Origin: Sepiola atlantica | Taxonomy: Eukaryota > Mollusca > Cephalopoda > Sepiida > Sepiolidae | Assembly: GCA_963556195.1 (NCBI GenBank) | Contig: OY744525.1 | Location: 21,449,686-21,513,685, forward strand | DNA: 64,000 nt | Reading direction: 5' to 3' | Shown here: piece by piece, positions 21,118 through 31,034 of the stretch | Layout: every line of letters begins with the position of its first letter | How positions within the stretch are numbered: the stretch's first letter is position 1 | Notes under the pieces: generated by a model | The model's input: the letters and a program-made list of their open reading frames with translations, nothing else | Database searches by the model: none | Told to the model about the DNA's origin: nothing | Position numbers and translations under genes: made by a program

Positions 21118-21333
21118 AACCTGATCACTATGCTCAGCTTGCTTGGAACAGAAGTTCAAACCTCTTGATGATGTGTGCACAGCTTTCAGCATTAATCCTA
21201 ACTTATAACTCGTTGTGGTCAATTTGGACAAATTTATTTGAAAGGATTTTCTTCTTTCTTTAAAAAAATAAATAAAAACAATCATGTTTGAATGGAATTT
21301 ATACTAGTCGAAGTACCCATGCATGCCAGTGCC

Positions 21334-21676
21334 GTCTTCTTGGCCTTTTGGCTAAGATCAAAGTGTAGTATCTGTTCCGATGGATACTGCACCCCATAGA
21401 CTGGTATTGTCTTGGCCTTCGGGGTTTGATTTACGCTAGTCTATGGGTCTGTCCTGTGCAGTTCTAGGAGGTCCATCCTCCCAGGTTTCGCCTCCCCTAT
21501 TTGGTAAGGAGTAAGTTTATTGCTTACTGCCTAAGGCGCCCCTACCGGGGAATGCCGACGGGGCTGCCCAGGCAATTTTTAAACCCCACTTTCCCGACCC
21601 GACCGTGGGTCACATCTTACTTGTGGGAGTAAGATAAAAACTGGCCTTGTGCCTAACTCCTGGAGAGGAGTAAATC
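21334..21676 (+). mobile_element. U2-snRNA-headed SINE, copy B (long hairpin)
   Basis: Starts 'cttcttggccttttggctaa' and 'gatcaaagtgtagtatctgt', the best U2 5' match in the window. After 'gatactgcacc' it has 'ccatagact', a loop with 'ggccttcgggg', and 'agtctatggg', then returns to 'tgcagttctaggagg'. It lacks the 'ggccagagtgctcacctct' block present in copy A. Ends 'cctaactcctggagaggagt' plus 'aaatca'. It lies 216 bp after copy A in the same orientation. Confidence 0.85.
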
Positions 21677-21739
21677 AATACTCACAACTCAGCTATAATA
21701 AAAAAAAATTGTGTCTGAATTTTTTTGATGAAAATTGAC

Positions 21740-21850
21740 AATTTGTATTATCTAGATTATTCGGACTACTATCCTCATCTTGGTTGTTATATTCACAACG
21801 TTTCGGCCGATGTAACTTCTTCAGACGCATCTCTTCTTTGGTACAGACGA
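21740..21850 (-). repeat. Family V repeat (Penelope-like end motif), copy 1
   Basis: Contains 'attcggactactatcctcat' and, on the minus strand, 'ctgaagaagttacatcggcc' then 'gaaacgttgtg'. Related copies lie at 22440-22560, 44190-44265, 51880-51945 and 52015-52090. The 'CTGAAGA...GAAAC' layout resembles a hammerhead core, but helix I is absent and the cleavage position would be G. Confidence 0.45.
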
Positions 21851-21861
21851 TAATACAGGTT

Positions 21862-22346
21862 AAACCCCCCCACCCCCAAAAAATAAATGCCTCTCATAGA
21901 ACTGTTAATAAAATTCTCAATCCTTTTTTAAATACAACTATATTTGGTACAAATAAATTTCAGTCTATGCCTGAATTGTCCACCAAGTTTCTGTCATGAA
22001 TGTCCAACAGTCTTTCTTTTATCGCCATTCAATTTGTAATCATCAGTAGGCGTGATCCTGAATGGGATTCACACTCACCGAACCTTCATCTACGCCCCCC
22101 CATCTGTGGGAGTATCTCAAAGATAATGTATATCAAAACAGTTCCAAGACTGTGTGAGAATTATTGACAATTTGCACATTATATTCAAGTATACATGCAA
22201 CACAATGAGGAGCATTTACTTAAAGAGTAATAAAAACAAAGACTGTTGGACATTTAGGACTGGAACTTGATGGACAAGTCAGGCATAAGCTGACACTTAT
22301 TTGTACCAAATATGGTTGGATCACAGAATTTGGGTGGGCACCCTCT
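21862..22346. mobile_element. Palindromic MITE family P copy 3
   Basis: Left end: a C-rich run 'ccccccccacccccaaaa', then 'actgttaataaaattct', 'tatttggtacaaataaattt' and 'atgaatgtccaacagtctt'. Right arm: 'aaacaaagactgttggacat', 'cttgatggacaagtcaggc', 'tttgtaccaaatatggttgg' and a degraded 'gggtgggcaccct' tip. The arms fold on each other over roughly 150 bp. Confidence 0.7.
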
Positions 22347-22439
22347 AACTAAAAATAGCATAAATTAACATTTCTACTCAGTCATGGCTGAACAATCTAC
22401 CATTGTTTCAGTTCAAAATTTCATATAGATTCCCGAGTT

Positions 22440-22822
22440 TGATATAAAGTTTTCTAATTTGTATAATTTCGATTATTCAGACTACTGTTCTCATCTGGAG
22501 TGTTATCATCACAACGTTTCGGCCGCTGTAACCTCCGGCCTTCTTCAGGACCCGTGGCACAGTAGATATAGTACTAAGTAAAATTTGATTCTAAGTGATA
22601 GTCATCTGAAGGTTCAATCCTTGGTGCAGGCGATACGAAGAATTGCGAATTACTGAAGACTTCTATTAATGGCTGACAGAATGAGAGCATGCTACCCCCA
22701 TGGATTAAATAAAAGGTTCTGTTCGAAAATCCATCCAGATTCCCGAGTTTGACAGAAATATTCCAAAGTTCAAAGAGAACAGAAGTCCGAATAATCGAAA
22801 TTATACAAATTATCAATCCTTA
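22440..22822 (-). repeat. Family V copy 2 with inverted partner
   Basis: 'aatttgtataatttcgatt' and 'attcagactactgttctcat' precede, on the minus strand, a 'cctgaagaaggccgg...cggccgaaacgttgtg' block (22548-22511). An inverted copy of the first part ('ccgaataatcgaaattatac', 'aaatt') lies at 22786-22815, so the unit is flanked by inverted repeats about 290 bp apart. Confidence 0.5.
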
Positions 22823-22824
22823 TC

Positions 22825-23780
22825 TAAAAAATTCAGAAACAAAGTTTTCTAAGTTTGAAACGATGCACCTGGAAAAGCTCGGAGGTTACACAGTGAATAT
22901 AACAAGCAGGATGAGAATTGTAACCAAATTATTCACAATAATAGAAAAAAATGTTTCACTTTAAAATTCTAATAAAAACAATTAAAAGTAAATTACGTAT
23001 TTGAATAAAACTAGTTATAACCTAACCCGTGTCATTCAATAACATTTATCTATAATTTCATCTTTTGTTCAAGTGAAAACTTCAGACACATAAAAGAGAT
23101 ATTTATAGACAGAGACGCAGGCGACAACATAAATAGCGAATATTTCAATATTTTGATTTTTAAAATAAAAATTTTTTATTAAACATTTTTTCTTTATTAA
23201 ATTGAACTGTGGAAACAAGTTTAAAGATGTTAATGAAAAAAAATTCAGTAATTACAAAATACAAATTTTTTTTACGTGGACAAAAAGTATTAATTCTTCA
23301 AAGGAATGACCATTGCTAAAGCTATTTAAACAGTAATAAAATAATGCCTAATTTATAGAAGTAACCGCAACCTTCTCTATGAATATAATAAGCATGACAT
23401 TTCATTATTTTTCACTCTCTATATATATCTATGACTTACAATCTGCTCTAAATGCAAGATTCGCCAATGGTTTGGCCACCAGTTTCATTATTTTACAACC
23501 GACCTGATTCATAAGACAATAACGCCAGCCCCATTACTGGGATGATGCAAGAAGAGGGAGGTCAACTGAGCATTTGGCTCGCAATGGTCAAAGCTGACTT
23601 GAGGGTTGTAGCCGGCCCCAATGTCTTCAGCATTCGATGAGGGAACTTTGACTGGCTGCGATATGCTGAAGAATCAACTATGGACAGACATGGATGGACC
23701 ACCTTGACTAACCCTAACCTTGACTTACAATGTTGTAAATTCATTTGGAGCCGGCCCAACTCAGCTCAAATGAATGCTTT
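22825..23780. other. No gene recognised
   Basis: AT-rich to 23440, then a GC-richer patch (23450-23780) with 'tgagggttgtagccggcccc' and 'attcatttggagccggccc'. The patch may be part of an unrecognised element. No domain found. Confidence 0.35.
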
Positions 23781-23782
23781 CA

Positions 23783-24458
23783 CAGACCCAGATATCTATG
23801 ATTCCTTACTGATCCAGATATCTATCATTCCTCACTGATCCAGATATCTATCATTCCTTTCTGATCCAGATATCTATCATTCCTTTCTGATCCAGATATC
23901 TATCATTCCTTTCTGATCCAGATATCTATCATTCCTTTCTGATCCAGATATCTATCATTCCTTTCTGATCCAGATATCTATCATTCCTTTCTGATCCAGA
24001 TATCTACCATTCCTTTCTGATCCAGATATCTACCATTCCTTTCTGATCCAGATATCTACCATTCCTTTCTGATCCAGATATCTACGATTCCTTACTGATC
24101 CAGATATCTACGATTCCTTACTGATCCAGATATCTACGATTCCTTACTGATCCAGATATCTACGATTCCTTACTGATCCAGATATCTACGATTCCTTACT
24201 GATCCAGATATCTACGATTCCTTACTGATCCAGATATCTACGATTCCTTACTGATCCAGATATCTACGATTCCTTACTGATCCAGATATCTACGATTCCT
24301 TACTGATCCAGATATCTACGATTCCTTACTGATCCAGATATCTACGATTCCTTACTGATCCAGATATCTACGATTCCTTACTGATCCAGATATCTACGAT
24401 TCCTTACTGATCCAGATATCTACGATTTCTTACTGATCCAGATATCTACGATTTCTTA
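23783..24458. repeat. 26-bp satellite, about 26 units, graded variants
   Basis: The unit is 'tactgatccagatatctacg' plus 'attcct'. The left part has 'tatcattccttt', a middle block 'taccattccttt', the right part 'tacgattcctta' and the last two copies 'acgatttctta'. Variants lie in contiguous blocks, as expected from local unequal exchange or slippage. Every unit contains GATATC. Confidence 0.95.
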
Positions 24459-24639
24459 TTCTTCCTGTAAGTCTATTGACTGATTTTTTTTTTTTATATC
24501 AAATCAACCATGTTTTGATTATTTAATGTTAGAATGGAATACCCATTGGAAAAGAGTCATTGTAAACAGCTCAATGAACACAAGTTGCTATTTTACTTAT
24601 AGCTGTGAAAGGTTTTCCAACTCTTTTCCTATGGTATTA

Positions 24640-24730
24640 CAGTGTATGAATACGACAGATCCAGCTGGATTTGAACTCGACAGTCTGAGTTGTATACAGT
24701 ACACCACTCACGCCTGTTCCCTATCAATCT
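24640..24730 (-). mobile_element. tRNA-derived SINE-like head
   Basis: The minus strand reads 'caggcgtgagtggtgtactg' and 'tcgagttcaaatccagctgg', with a plausible B box (GAGTTCAAATCC) and a weak A box. The rest of the element is not recognisable. Confidence 0.4.
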
Positions 24731-24839
24731 TTCTTTCAGTCCCCTTCTCCCCTCTGCTTGTTCACTGACCTGAATGTTTCAAGCGGATGTATTCGATTTC
24801 TTTTGTATCTCTATTTCTTTCTTTAAAAAATTTAACATA

Positions 24840-25790
24840 GTTTATTGCATATTCCTCAAGGGATCTTTGCACACTTTCTGGATACACAATCCTTCCATTT
24901 TTTTTTCAGTGTTTTGCCAATCTTTCCACGGTTAACAAAGGAAGGTCTACATTGTTGCGGATCTGATCAGTCTTGCACTTTGGAGGCCAATTTATCATGT
25001 CACATTTGGTATGAACCACACCTTTACCGGGAAATTATTCCTTGAATGCTCGGTATACATTTCTTTTAGGAATTCTTCTTCTGATGATGATGATTATGTG
25101 GCCAAGCCAGTTCATTCTTCTTTTCTTGATAATTTTGATGACGTCATTTTGAAACCCTAGAATTTTTTAAATTTGGGTTTCCTACAGCAATTAAGGTAGG
25201 TTTTGCCAACTGTGGCTCTCAGTCGTTTTCGAATACAGAAAGCCTGTATTCATCTTCTGCCTTTAACGTCCAATTCTCAGAAGGATACGAAGTTATTGGA
25301 ACCACAGATGTATTGTAGAGTCTGAGTTTCAAAGCATGAAACAACTCCTTCTGGCTCCAGATAGTTTACTTTAGTCTGCGAAACGCAGTGGAGACTAATG
25401 CAATCCATCTGTTCACATTGTTTGATACATTAGAAACTGAGGATCTGAAAGCGCCCCCCCCCCCCCTGAAATTATCAACCTTTTCAATGTTATTTTTATT
25501 GATTTTGATGTCACGATTGAGTTTATCAGTCATTATTTTGCATTTTGCTGCATTTATCTTTAGTTCCCATATGGAGCACGGATTTTCCAGTTCTTCAGTC
25601 GACAACTGTAGCTTTTTAAAACACAGCACACAGGCAGATGATACTACCCTACTATCTAACACCACATGATACACCTCTATGCAGTTTGGAACTGGCTCAA
25701 ACTTGCAACACCATTCCTCCTAAAAATGCTGATGACTGTTGGGGATAAGATGCAGCCCTGTCTCACACTCACTTCGACAAAAAAAAATAT
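24840..25790 (-). pseudogene. 5'-truncated LINE reverse transcriptase, with inverted ADD box
   Basis: Read on the minus strand: 'VRQGCILSP' (about 25750-25720), a block where the catalytic ADD box should be, then 'TEELENPCSIWELKINAAKC' and 'KIMTDKLNRD', 'IEKVDNF' interrupted by a poly-G insertion, 'NNVNRWIALVSTAFRRLK', 'LKLRLYNTSVVPITSYPSEN' with 'WTLKAEDE', 'LSVFEN', 'RRMNWLGHI' and 'DQIRNNVDLPLLTVERLAKH'. This is the normal order of an animal non-LTR RT from motif 4 to the C-terminus. The 5' part, including the endonuclease, is missing. Stops, frameshifts and the ADD-box rearrangement make it inactive. Confidence 0.85.
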
Positions 25791-26285
25791 GAAAATAAAA
25801 TGTATATCGGTAGTTATTATTAATTAAATTTCCATGGTTTATTAAACTAAAATTAAATTCTTTTCTATATCCAAACGTTATCTTAGCAAAAGAAAAAAAA
25901 GCTCAATGTTCATTATTTGTGCATTCACTTAATATTTAAAAAAAGAAACATTTAATATATTTAAATTTATATAAGTAAAACCAATAAAATATTTAATTGT
26001 TTGTAAATAGGCTATGATATTTCTCTCTAATCCAAAACGTCTGCATTTAAATATATTCAATTATTTTTCTGCTTTGCAAGGTACCCAAGAAGTGTGAATC
26101 CCCTAACTCATGACTCCCCTTAGGACAATTTACATATGTAAAGGATCATTCCTTCCAAATTTCACACCGAATAGTTAAAATACACACAAACAAAACACTG
26201 ATATATGTCTATCCACTTTTCAGGTTTTCTACATCCAATGCAGACCCCCAAAACATACCAAATATAAACTGCCCCACCAAAGAAT
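25790..26285. other. AT-rich stretch, nothing recognised
   Basis: Long A/T runs; no frame or repeat assignment. Confidence 0.4.
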
Positions 26286-26324
26286 TTATTTATACTACAA
26301 AGATATTGGGACTACCAGGTTCCT

Positions 26325-26500
26325 TTACATGGCATTGATAGATTTTCAATCAAAACACAGGACATTGACTTTAGCACCAATCAAGTGTAATGAAGATAAT
26401 TTTATTTCAAACTCGACACAAAAAATAGTTTTTATTTGTTTTATTTAATCAATACATGATTTCTAATATTAAATTTACTTTACATTTTTAGTTAAGTAAA
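26325..26500. repeat. Family W repeat, pair of 36470-36640
   Basis: Shared blocks: 'gatagattttcaat.aaaaca', 'gg..attga.tt.a..accaat', 'acac.a.a.at', 'tttatttaa.caatac/cgaatac' and 'tgatttctaatatt/ttttttatatt'. Moderately diverged dispersed repeat. Confidence 0.45.
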
Positions 26501-26719
26501 ATTAATAAAAAAAAATGAAGAATTAAGTAAAAATATGATACACACCAGCTTTTCTGTTGCCGAAAACAAACATTTTTGAAGACTTTGGATGACTTTCATA
26601 ACCTTATTTTAAACGTTCTTGATAATCAGGGGACATGCATAAAAGACGAATACTTCAGTTATCCAAAACACAAGATTAAATATTCTTAAGATCCTTCCGT
26701 TCAATGTGAGCATTTACCA

Positions 26720-26815
26720 ATGAAAATACTTTTTCAAACTTATGTGTGACAGACCAACAGACCGAGCATCGTCCATCGGACAGACAGAACCTCTTACAGA
26801 GACGAGTGTACACCC
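26720..26815 (-). repeat. Family R repeat copy
   Basis: Well-preserved copy with 'aaacttatgtgtgacagacc', 'gacagaacctcttacagag' and 'gagtgtacac'. It runs straight into family X at 26820. Confidence 0.6.
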
Positions 26816-26819
26816 TCCG

Positions 26820-27260
26820 TCAAAAACAACAGAGAAAAAAAATTAGGCTTCTAATGTTCGCATTAATATTAATATACAATAACAACTCAATTGGTGAAGT
26901 TAAAAAATGAAATAAGAAAATGAATAGAAAGTTTTAAAAAAGAAAAGAGAAAGAAAAAAAACGTATCAATCAGTATAGAAAGAAAGGAAAAAGGGGAAAA
27001 AAGGAATTAAAAAAAAATGTCTCATTAAAAAAATCCTTCACTCTATTTGTGAAGGATTTATTTCCAAATGAATTTCAGGTGTCTGACTTGCTATTTGATT
27101 AGTTCTTTTTTCTAAAGACTAGAAATGGTCTCTTCCAGCAGTTTTTTTTGCTCACTAACTTTTGTGCGATGGAACGGATTTATATTTATTTATATACAAA
27201 TAAATACACATTGGGCTTTATTATAAAGTGGAGGATAAGTAAACGCATCTATATGTACAA
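26820..27260. repeat. Family X repeat, pair of 39185-39600
   Basis: Over about 400 bp the two regions share ordered blocks: 'tgttcgcattaatatt', 'tatagaaagaa.g..aaa', 'gtctcatt', 'ggatttatttc', 'ttgctaactttaac/tcactaacttttg', 'aaataaatacacattgg' and 'gtggagga'. It probably belongs to the same larger element as family R, which flanks both copies. A small hairpin 'aaatccttcact...gtgaaggattt' lies at 27031-27060. Confidence 0.55.
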
Positions 27261-27269
27261 CGTGTTTAG

Positions 27270-27600
27270 CCATGAAAATGCTATCTCAAAAGTGAGCGTG
27301 ACAAACTGATCGACAGACTAAACGCCAAGAAAGAGCCCCATTTTAGAGATAAGTAATTGCATCTATACATAAAACAAGTATAGTGATGAACATTCTATTT
27401 CAAACGTAAGCGTGACAAAGCGACAGACAGACCAACTGACAGACAGAGTCTCTTATCGAAATGTGTTGATAGGAGTCATAAACTACTTACTTACACGTCT
27501 TTCTTAACGAGTTCATTTAACCTGTGCAATTAACAATAAAAGTGCTATTTCAAACTTAGCCGTGACTGACCAACTATCTATTATATAGATGTGTGGACAG
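27270..27600 (-). repeat. Three successive family R copies
   Basis: Copies start near 27275, 27385 and 27540. Each has 'gaaaatgctat/cattctatttcaaa', 'agcgtgaca' and a 'gacagac' block. The tandem order suggests that R amplifies locally as well as by dispersal. Confidence 0.55.
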
Positions 27601-27609
27601 ATCTTCAAA

Positions 27610-27865
27610 AAAAATTTAAAAAAAAAAAAAAAAGAAAAAGAAAAGCCATATTCTAATTATGGACCATCTAATAAGCATGGTCTAGTCAATTAGTTTATTG
27701 TTACCATGGCAACCATCTAACTAGTTCAGAACATTACAAATGCACATCTCTTCACTTGCAAAGATGCTCACTCGCTCGCTCTAACCATCTTTTTCTTCAT
27801 CCACATTAGGAAGATGGCGTTGGTGAAAGTTTGTGCATTGTTACAAAAAAAAAAAAAAAAAAAAA
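27610..27865. other. Poly-A runs and unassigned sequence
   Basis: Two poly-A runs (27616-27636 and 27844-27865) bracket about 200 bp without a recognised feature. A processed or LINE-mobilised insert is possible but not shown. Confidence 0.3.
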
Positions 27866-27874
27866 GAACGTTTC

Positions 27875-27965
27875 AATTTTTCATGTCACATTTGGTATGC
27901 ACCACACTTAAAAATGTTTGCTGGCAATTAATAGTTGTTCGTCTTTGTCTGAAGCTTGCCATCCA
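27875..27965 (-). mobile_element. Short LINE fragment
   Basis: 'catgtcacatttggtatg' and 'accacac' repeat the text at 24997-25022 inside the LINE at 24840-25790, in the same orientation. Only about 30 bp are clear. Confidence 0.35.
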
Positions 27966-28438
27966 TTTAAGTTTTTCCCACTCGAGATTTTAATGCTCAG
28001 GGCACGCAGCCATTACTAAAATAACGACGCATTAAATTGCAATTCAGCTTTGGGTTTATTGCAAATGTTTCTCTTTTTGTTCTATTATATTTATTCATTT
28101 CACTGCCCCCCCCCCCTCCCATCCCCTTCCCTCAAGAACACATCTGCATTTAGATTTGTATATATGTATATATAATGTGAGTTTGTGGTATAATGTGAGT
28201 GTGTGTTTAACCGTGTATCGTTCGTGCATCTCGAACGAACACTAACTGTACACACATTTATGTAAGCAGATGCACATTTATGTAAGTGCATGCGCATTTT
28301 TCATGCAAAAAAACACATACGCACGTTATTTTTAGACGACTGTAAAGATGTTGAGTGTTCTATCAAGTGCATTTAGAAATTAGTCTTGAGAAATTGAACT
28401 TTATATAAATTACTTACATCTAAAAACATACACACACG

Positions 28439-28470
<32 letters not shown>

Positions 28471-28852
28471 CAGGGTGGGCAAAAATAAGGGTCCTATTTT
28501 TAAAAATTCATAACTTTTTTATTTATTGATTTAAAAAAAATTTTTTTTTTAGAATAAGTAAAGGACCCCTTCCGAAGCAAGCATGAGCCGTATTAGCCCT
28601 AAGGAACGTACCCTCATTTAGAAAACATTATTTTTGCTTAAAAAACTCAAAACAGTGTAAAAAACAATACTTTAGTTTTTGTAAGTTTTAAGAAGTGTTT
28701 TTCGGCTAAAATTTGTTTTGTTTATTTCAAAAAATCTCGGAAGGGTCAGTCTACACACACATAAAGTTTGGTGAGTTTAACTTTTATTTTGTGGAAGTTA
28801 TTCAAATTCAAGTTATTCAAATTTAAAGATAGGACCCTTATTTTGGCCCACC

Positions 28853-28855
<3 letters not shown>
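28471..28855. mobile_element. TA-flanked MITE (mariner-type ends) in a (TA)n array
   Basis: Terminal inverted repeats: left 'cagggtgggcaaaaataagg' plus 'gtcctat', right complement 'cagggtgggccaaaataagg' plus 'gtcctat'. One mismatch in 27 bp. Flanked by TA on both sides, as expected of Tc1/mariner-type transposition. No transposase frame (385 bp). It sits between two (TA)n arrays (28450-28470 and 28856-28890), consistent with insertion into TA-rich targets. Confidence 0.85.
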
Positions 28856-28896
<41 letters not shown>

Positions 28897-28899
28897 TGA

Positions 28900-29285
28900 A
28901 TTACCTACAAGACACTATCCTCGAGTGTCTTCGGTCTCTCTGTACAAAGGTTTTTCAGAAAAACGTGACATGAGGATACTTCACCCTACAAGTAAACCCT
29001 GACCAAATATTAATAATAGCATAGTATTCGAAGGCTAAATAAGATCCCCTCGACATGGCTATGCTCTGGCTCATACGAGATATGGTGCACCTTTTCCGAG
29101 TCATGTTACTTCAAGTAACAGCACTTAGCTGGATACTCCACCAGACTAGATAGATTTTTGTCCTGGAATCTGATAAGACCAAGAGACCACAAGAAAGATA
29201 TTCTATACCTTAGTTAACTGGTCAATTGAGGAGAGGAAAATTAATATTCTTAACTTCTTTACTAACTCAATGTTTGATAGGTAAA
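28900..29285. other. Unassigned stretch
   Basis: Somewhat GC-richer text (29050-29200). No frame or repeat identified. Confidence 0.3.
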
Positions 29286-29295
29286 GGAGAAATTT

Positions 29296-29396
29296 AATGG
29301 AATATCTATGTATCTCATATAGAGATTAAGTGTTAGTCCCAGGAAAGGAGCCCCTTGATTTCTGAGAACTTCGATTGAAGTAAAATGAAACAAAAA
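29296..29396. repeat. Repeat unit, pair of 29568-29670
   Basis: 'ggaatatctatgtatctcat' with 'atagagat', then 'gttag.ccca', 'tttctga.aactt' and 'gaagtaaaatgaaacaaaa' occur twice about 270 bp apart in the same orientation. A local duplication or two ends of an element. Confidence 0.6.
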
Positions 29397-29567
29397 AGAG
29401 ACATATATAAGTTGGAAATATATCAGCTAGTGATATACCGATAAATTTACACCATGAATACCTCGTTAAAGCAAAGACCATGAAATCGAAGATATGAAGA
29501 ACTTTGAGCATGAACAAATAATAATAATAATAATGACGGGATTCGACATGAAATAAAACAAAACTTT

Positions 29568-29670
29568 AATGGAATATTCGAATATCTGTATATCTCATAT
29601 AGAGATCATGTATTAGCCCCAAGAAGGGGTTCTTTTATTTCTGAAAACTTTGAAGTAAAATGAAACAAAA
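29568..29670. repeat. Repeat unit, pair of 29296-29396
   Basis: Second copy, with a small deletion relative to the first and continuing into an AT-rich stretch. Confidence 0.6.
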
Positions 29671-29719
29671 CAAATTATATATAATATTTTATAAATAAAT
29701 ATTAATAATTTATTACCTA

Positions 29720-29860
29720 CAGATATCGATGTTACATGCTTACGCAATCTTCAGTGCAGGAAGCTAATTCCCGACGGTCGAGGAGTGCGAACTCCGATCA
29801 CAAATCGCCACTGATTCGCAGTCAAGAGACTTACCCATTGGCCACCACAAATTAGCTTGG
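29720..29860 (-). mobile_element. tRNA-derived SINE-like element
   Basis: The minus strand has an A-box-like 'tggccaatgggtaag' and a B-box-like 'ggagttcgcactcc' 50 nt apart, including the tRNA-like 'cttgactgcgaatcag'. It runs into 'cactgaagattgcgtaagca', a distinct motif at 29730-29757. Confidence 0.5.
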
Positions 29861-30031
29861 AAGTTAGGAAGAATTTAACTTTGTAAATGCCAAGTCGGTG
29901 GGTATTTACAGCAAGCAGCGAAGAGTGATCAACAACAACAAACTGTGTTGGATCTCACAATGAAGCTAGTAGTACTGCTTGTTATTAAATTCACTCAGAG
30001 TGTCCAGCCTTAGTAAAGGGGGCTATATAAT

Positions 30032-30033
<2 letters not shown>

Positions 30034-30070
<37 letters not shown>
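30034..30070. repeat. (TA)n microsatellite
   Basis: About 17 TA units. The short open frame across it is not a gene. Confidence 0.9.
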
Positions 30071-30072
<2 letters not shown>

Positions 30073-30272
30073 TAGAGGCAAGTTTTCCGGTAAGTAATGA
30101 GAATCCTGTATACTTATACCCCCAGCCCTTAACTCCATATTACCATTTTATCTTATTTTTAATTTTTTTAAATTAAGACATACATCATGTTTACTGTTTA
30201 TGGATGTCTGGCACAAATGCAAGCTAAACCTACCTGTGTAGCTTACTTGCCATGAGTATATTTTCATACTAT

Positions 30273-30313
<41 letters not shown>

Positions 30314-30316
<3 letters not shown>

Positions 30317-30534
30317 GGTGAGCCAAAAGTAGGTGGACAGTAAAAAACATTTAGAGATCACTTATATGTACAATTACATGTAACAAAACAATTATTTTAA
30401 TGAAAATTAAATGTTATTTATCAACGCAAGTGTTCAAACTGTTTTCCATCTTAATTTACACAGCTTTGAAGTCTGCCTCTTACGCTTCGACAAAAAAATG
30501 CTTTTTACTGTCTACCTACTTTTGGCTCACCCTG
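30314..30534. mobile_element. TA-flanked MITE, 221 bp, in a (TA)n array
   Basis: Inverted termini 'cagggtgagccaaaagtagg' plus 'tggacagtaaaaa' (left) and complement 'cagggtgagccaaaagtagg' plus 'tagacagtaaaaa' (right). One mismatch in about 33 bp. (TA)n lies on both sides. The ends begin CAGGGTG as in the MITE at 28471, but the interiors differ, so it is a separate family with related termini. Too short for a transposase. Confidence 0.9.
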
Positions 30535-30884
30535 TATATATATATATATATAAGTAAACAAGATTTTGTTACATTCCAAAGGCCAAGAAACATTTTCAAA
30601 ACAGTCAATCTTGGGGGCAATTTTTTTTTTACGAACTCGTTTCGTTCATAGAGGGACCAACCAACATTAGTATGTCAATATTGGATCGGTCTTTCTTGAA
30701 CTCTTCAGAAAAGACAAAAAGTTCTCAGTTTGAAAAATTATACATTGTGGCGTGACATGAAAAACAAAGGTCCAAAAAAAAAATATATGCTCACCGTAGA
30801 TTTCCAATATGGCTCCTATCAATGAGGCATGCAATACACACATGCATATATTCTTAGGAAAAAGTAAAACTGTATATATAAATA

Positions 30885-30995
30885 TTTTTACAGATGTATA
30901 TATCTATATATATATACATACATACACACACATATATATATACATACATACACACACAAATATATATATACATATACATTTATAAATATACATTT
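30885..30995. repeat. TA/CATA/CACA compound microsatellite
   Basis: Alternating (TA)n, (CATA)n and (CA)n blocks. Confidence 0.85.
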
Positions 30996-31034
30996 GTACA
31001 TACATGTATGCACAAATGTATCTCAGACATACAC

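Noticed and set aside
21334..21385. A functional U2 snRNA gene
   Set aside because: Only about 45 nt of the 5' end match; the branch-pairing, Sm and 3' stem regions are replaced by the SINE body.
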